From: Chondrilla cf. caribensis
Lineage: Eukaryota; Porifera; Demospongiae; Chondrillida; Chondrillidae
DNA: 32,500 nt
Direction: 5' to 3'
NCBI GenBank assembly: GCA_964020155.1
Contig: OZ026552.1
Coordinates: forward strand, 5,324,048 to 5,356,547
The position numbers were made by a program, and so were the translations under genes. Shown here in pieces: positions 31,877 to 32,500 of this stretch; the first letter of the stretch is position 1; every line of letters begins with the position of its first letter. The notes under the pieces were generated by a model. That model did no database searches. It worked only from the letters and a program-made list of their open reading frames with translations, and had not been told where the DNA came from.

Positions 31877-31968
31877 TAGTGCATAGTGTATAGTGCATAG
31901 TGCATAGTGTATAGTGCATAGTGCATAGTGTATAGTGCATAGCGTATAGTGTATAGTGTATAGTGCAT
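31877..31968 (+). repeat. 10 bp minisatellite TAGTGCATAG/TAGTGTATAG
   Basis: About nine copies alternating between GCATAG and GTATAG variants, downstream of UTP11. Confidence 0.92.
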
Positions 31969-32240
31969 CACTGCACAACAGCGACCATATCCCGATCTAT
32001 CTGATTATACGATGAACGAAATTATCAGCAAAATACAGCAAAATACAGCCAAGGACCTATAGTAAAAGTACTACTTTACAATTTCAAATCAAGCACTACC
32101 TGTTGGTAAATACGTACAGCGGCATAAACAAAATATTGAGTTTTGTTTGTAAACACAACAATTGGACAGCTATTTATCACAGCTACACGTCTGTACCAAA
32201 TCCCAAGGACTCCAGAGACTGTGAGGAAAGTATATACGTG

Positions 32241-32363
<123 letters not shown>

Positions 32364-32403
32364 AAGTGTACAATTGCCTATTGCAACATATGAGATCCAA
32401 TAG

Positions 32404-32432
32404 TACACACACACACACACACGCACGCACAC

Positions 32433-32465
<33 letters not shown>
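32404..32465 (+). repeat. (CA)n microsatellite at the right edge
   Basis: CA tract with CG interruptions, 44 bp from the preceding GT tract and in the opposite sense, so the two could base-pair. Confidence 0.94.
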
Positions 32466-32500
32466 TCAAGATTCTCCAACTCACTCTACATTTCTTAGCA

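Overview
The window is nuclear DNA of an invertebrate-type animal. Every gene is split into short exons with canonical GT-AG introns, most of them between about 45 and 1000 bp, and intergenic gaps can be as small as about 115 bp. The recognisable proteins (PI4KA, DYNLT1, FAM76, PDHA1, HGD, UTP11) are close to their animal orthologues. Compact genes packed with microsatellites, together with a sponge-like set of small MITEs and SINEs, would fit a demosponge, but that placement is inference and the sequence does not prove it.

Layout. (1) 7824 down to the left edge, minus strand: the N-terminal half of PI4KA (13 exons, about 981 codons), running out of the window before the kinase domain. (2) 9663-8392, minus: DYNLT1, complete, 113 aa. 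(3) 9907-13154, plus: FAM76, complete, 323 aa, divergent from DYNLT1 across 243 bp. (4) 13531-16939, plus: an unrecognised secreted-type single-pass membrane protein of 401 aa with a cysteine-rich ectodomain. (5) 20900-17557, minus: PDHA1, complete, 390 aa. (6) 25081-21015, minus: HGD, complete, 434 aa, ending only 114 bp before the PDHA1 start. (7) 25204-28407, plus: a multi-pass PAP2-superfamily protein of 413 aa with two of its catalytic motifs degraded, divergent from HGD across 122 bp. (8) 28776-31303, plus: UTP11, complete, 221 aa. The last 1.2 kb holds no confident gene.

I built the exon models by hand. They rest on continuous reading phase across every junction, GT-AG borders and similarity to remembered human orthologues. 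In each complete gene the exon lengths sum to an exact multiple of three. No expression data were available.

The genes do not form one pathway: they cover phosphoinositide synthesis, dynein motor, a nuclear protein, mitochondrial pyruvate oxidation, tyrosine catabolism, lipid phosphatase-like and ribosome biogenesis functions. The most striking feature of the window is non-coding. About 25 dinucleotide tracts lie mostly in introns. Those starting at or just after a 5' splice site read (GU)n in the sense of transcription on both strands, whereas the tracts lying close upstream of an acceptor mostly read (CA)n. The introns also carry several minisatellites, two TA-flanked MITEs, a long foldback and a tRNA-derived SINE.
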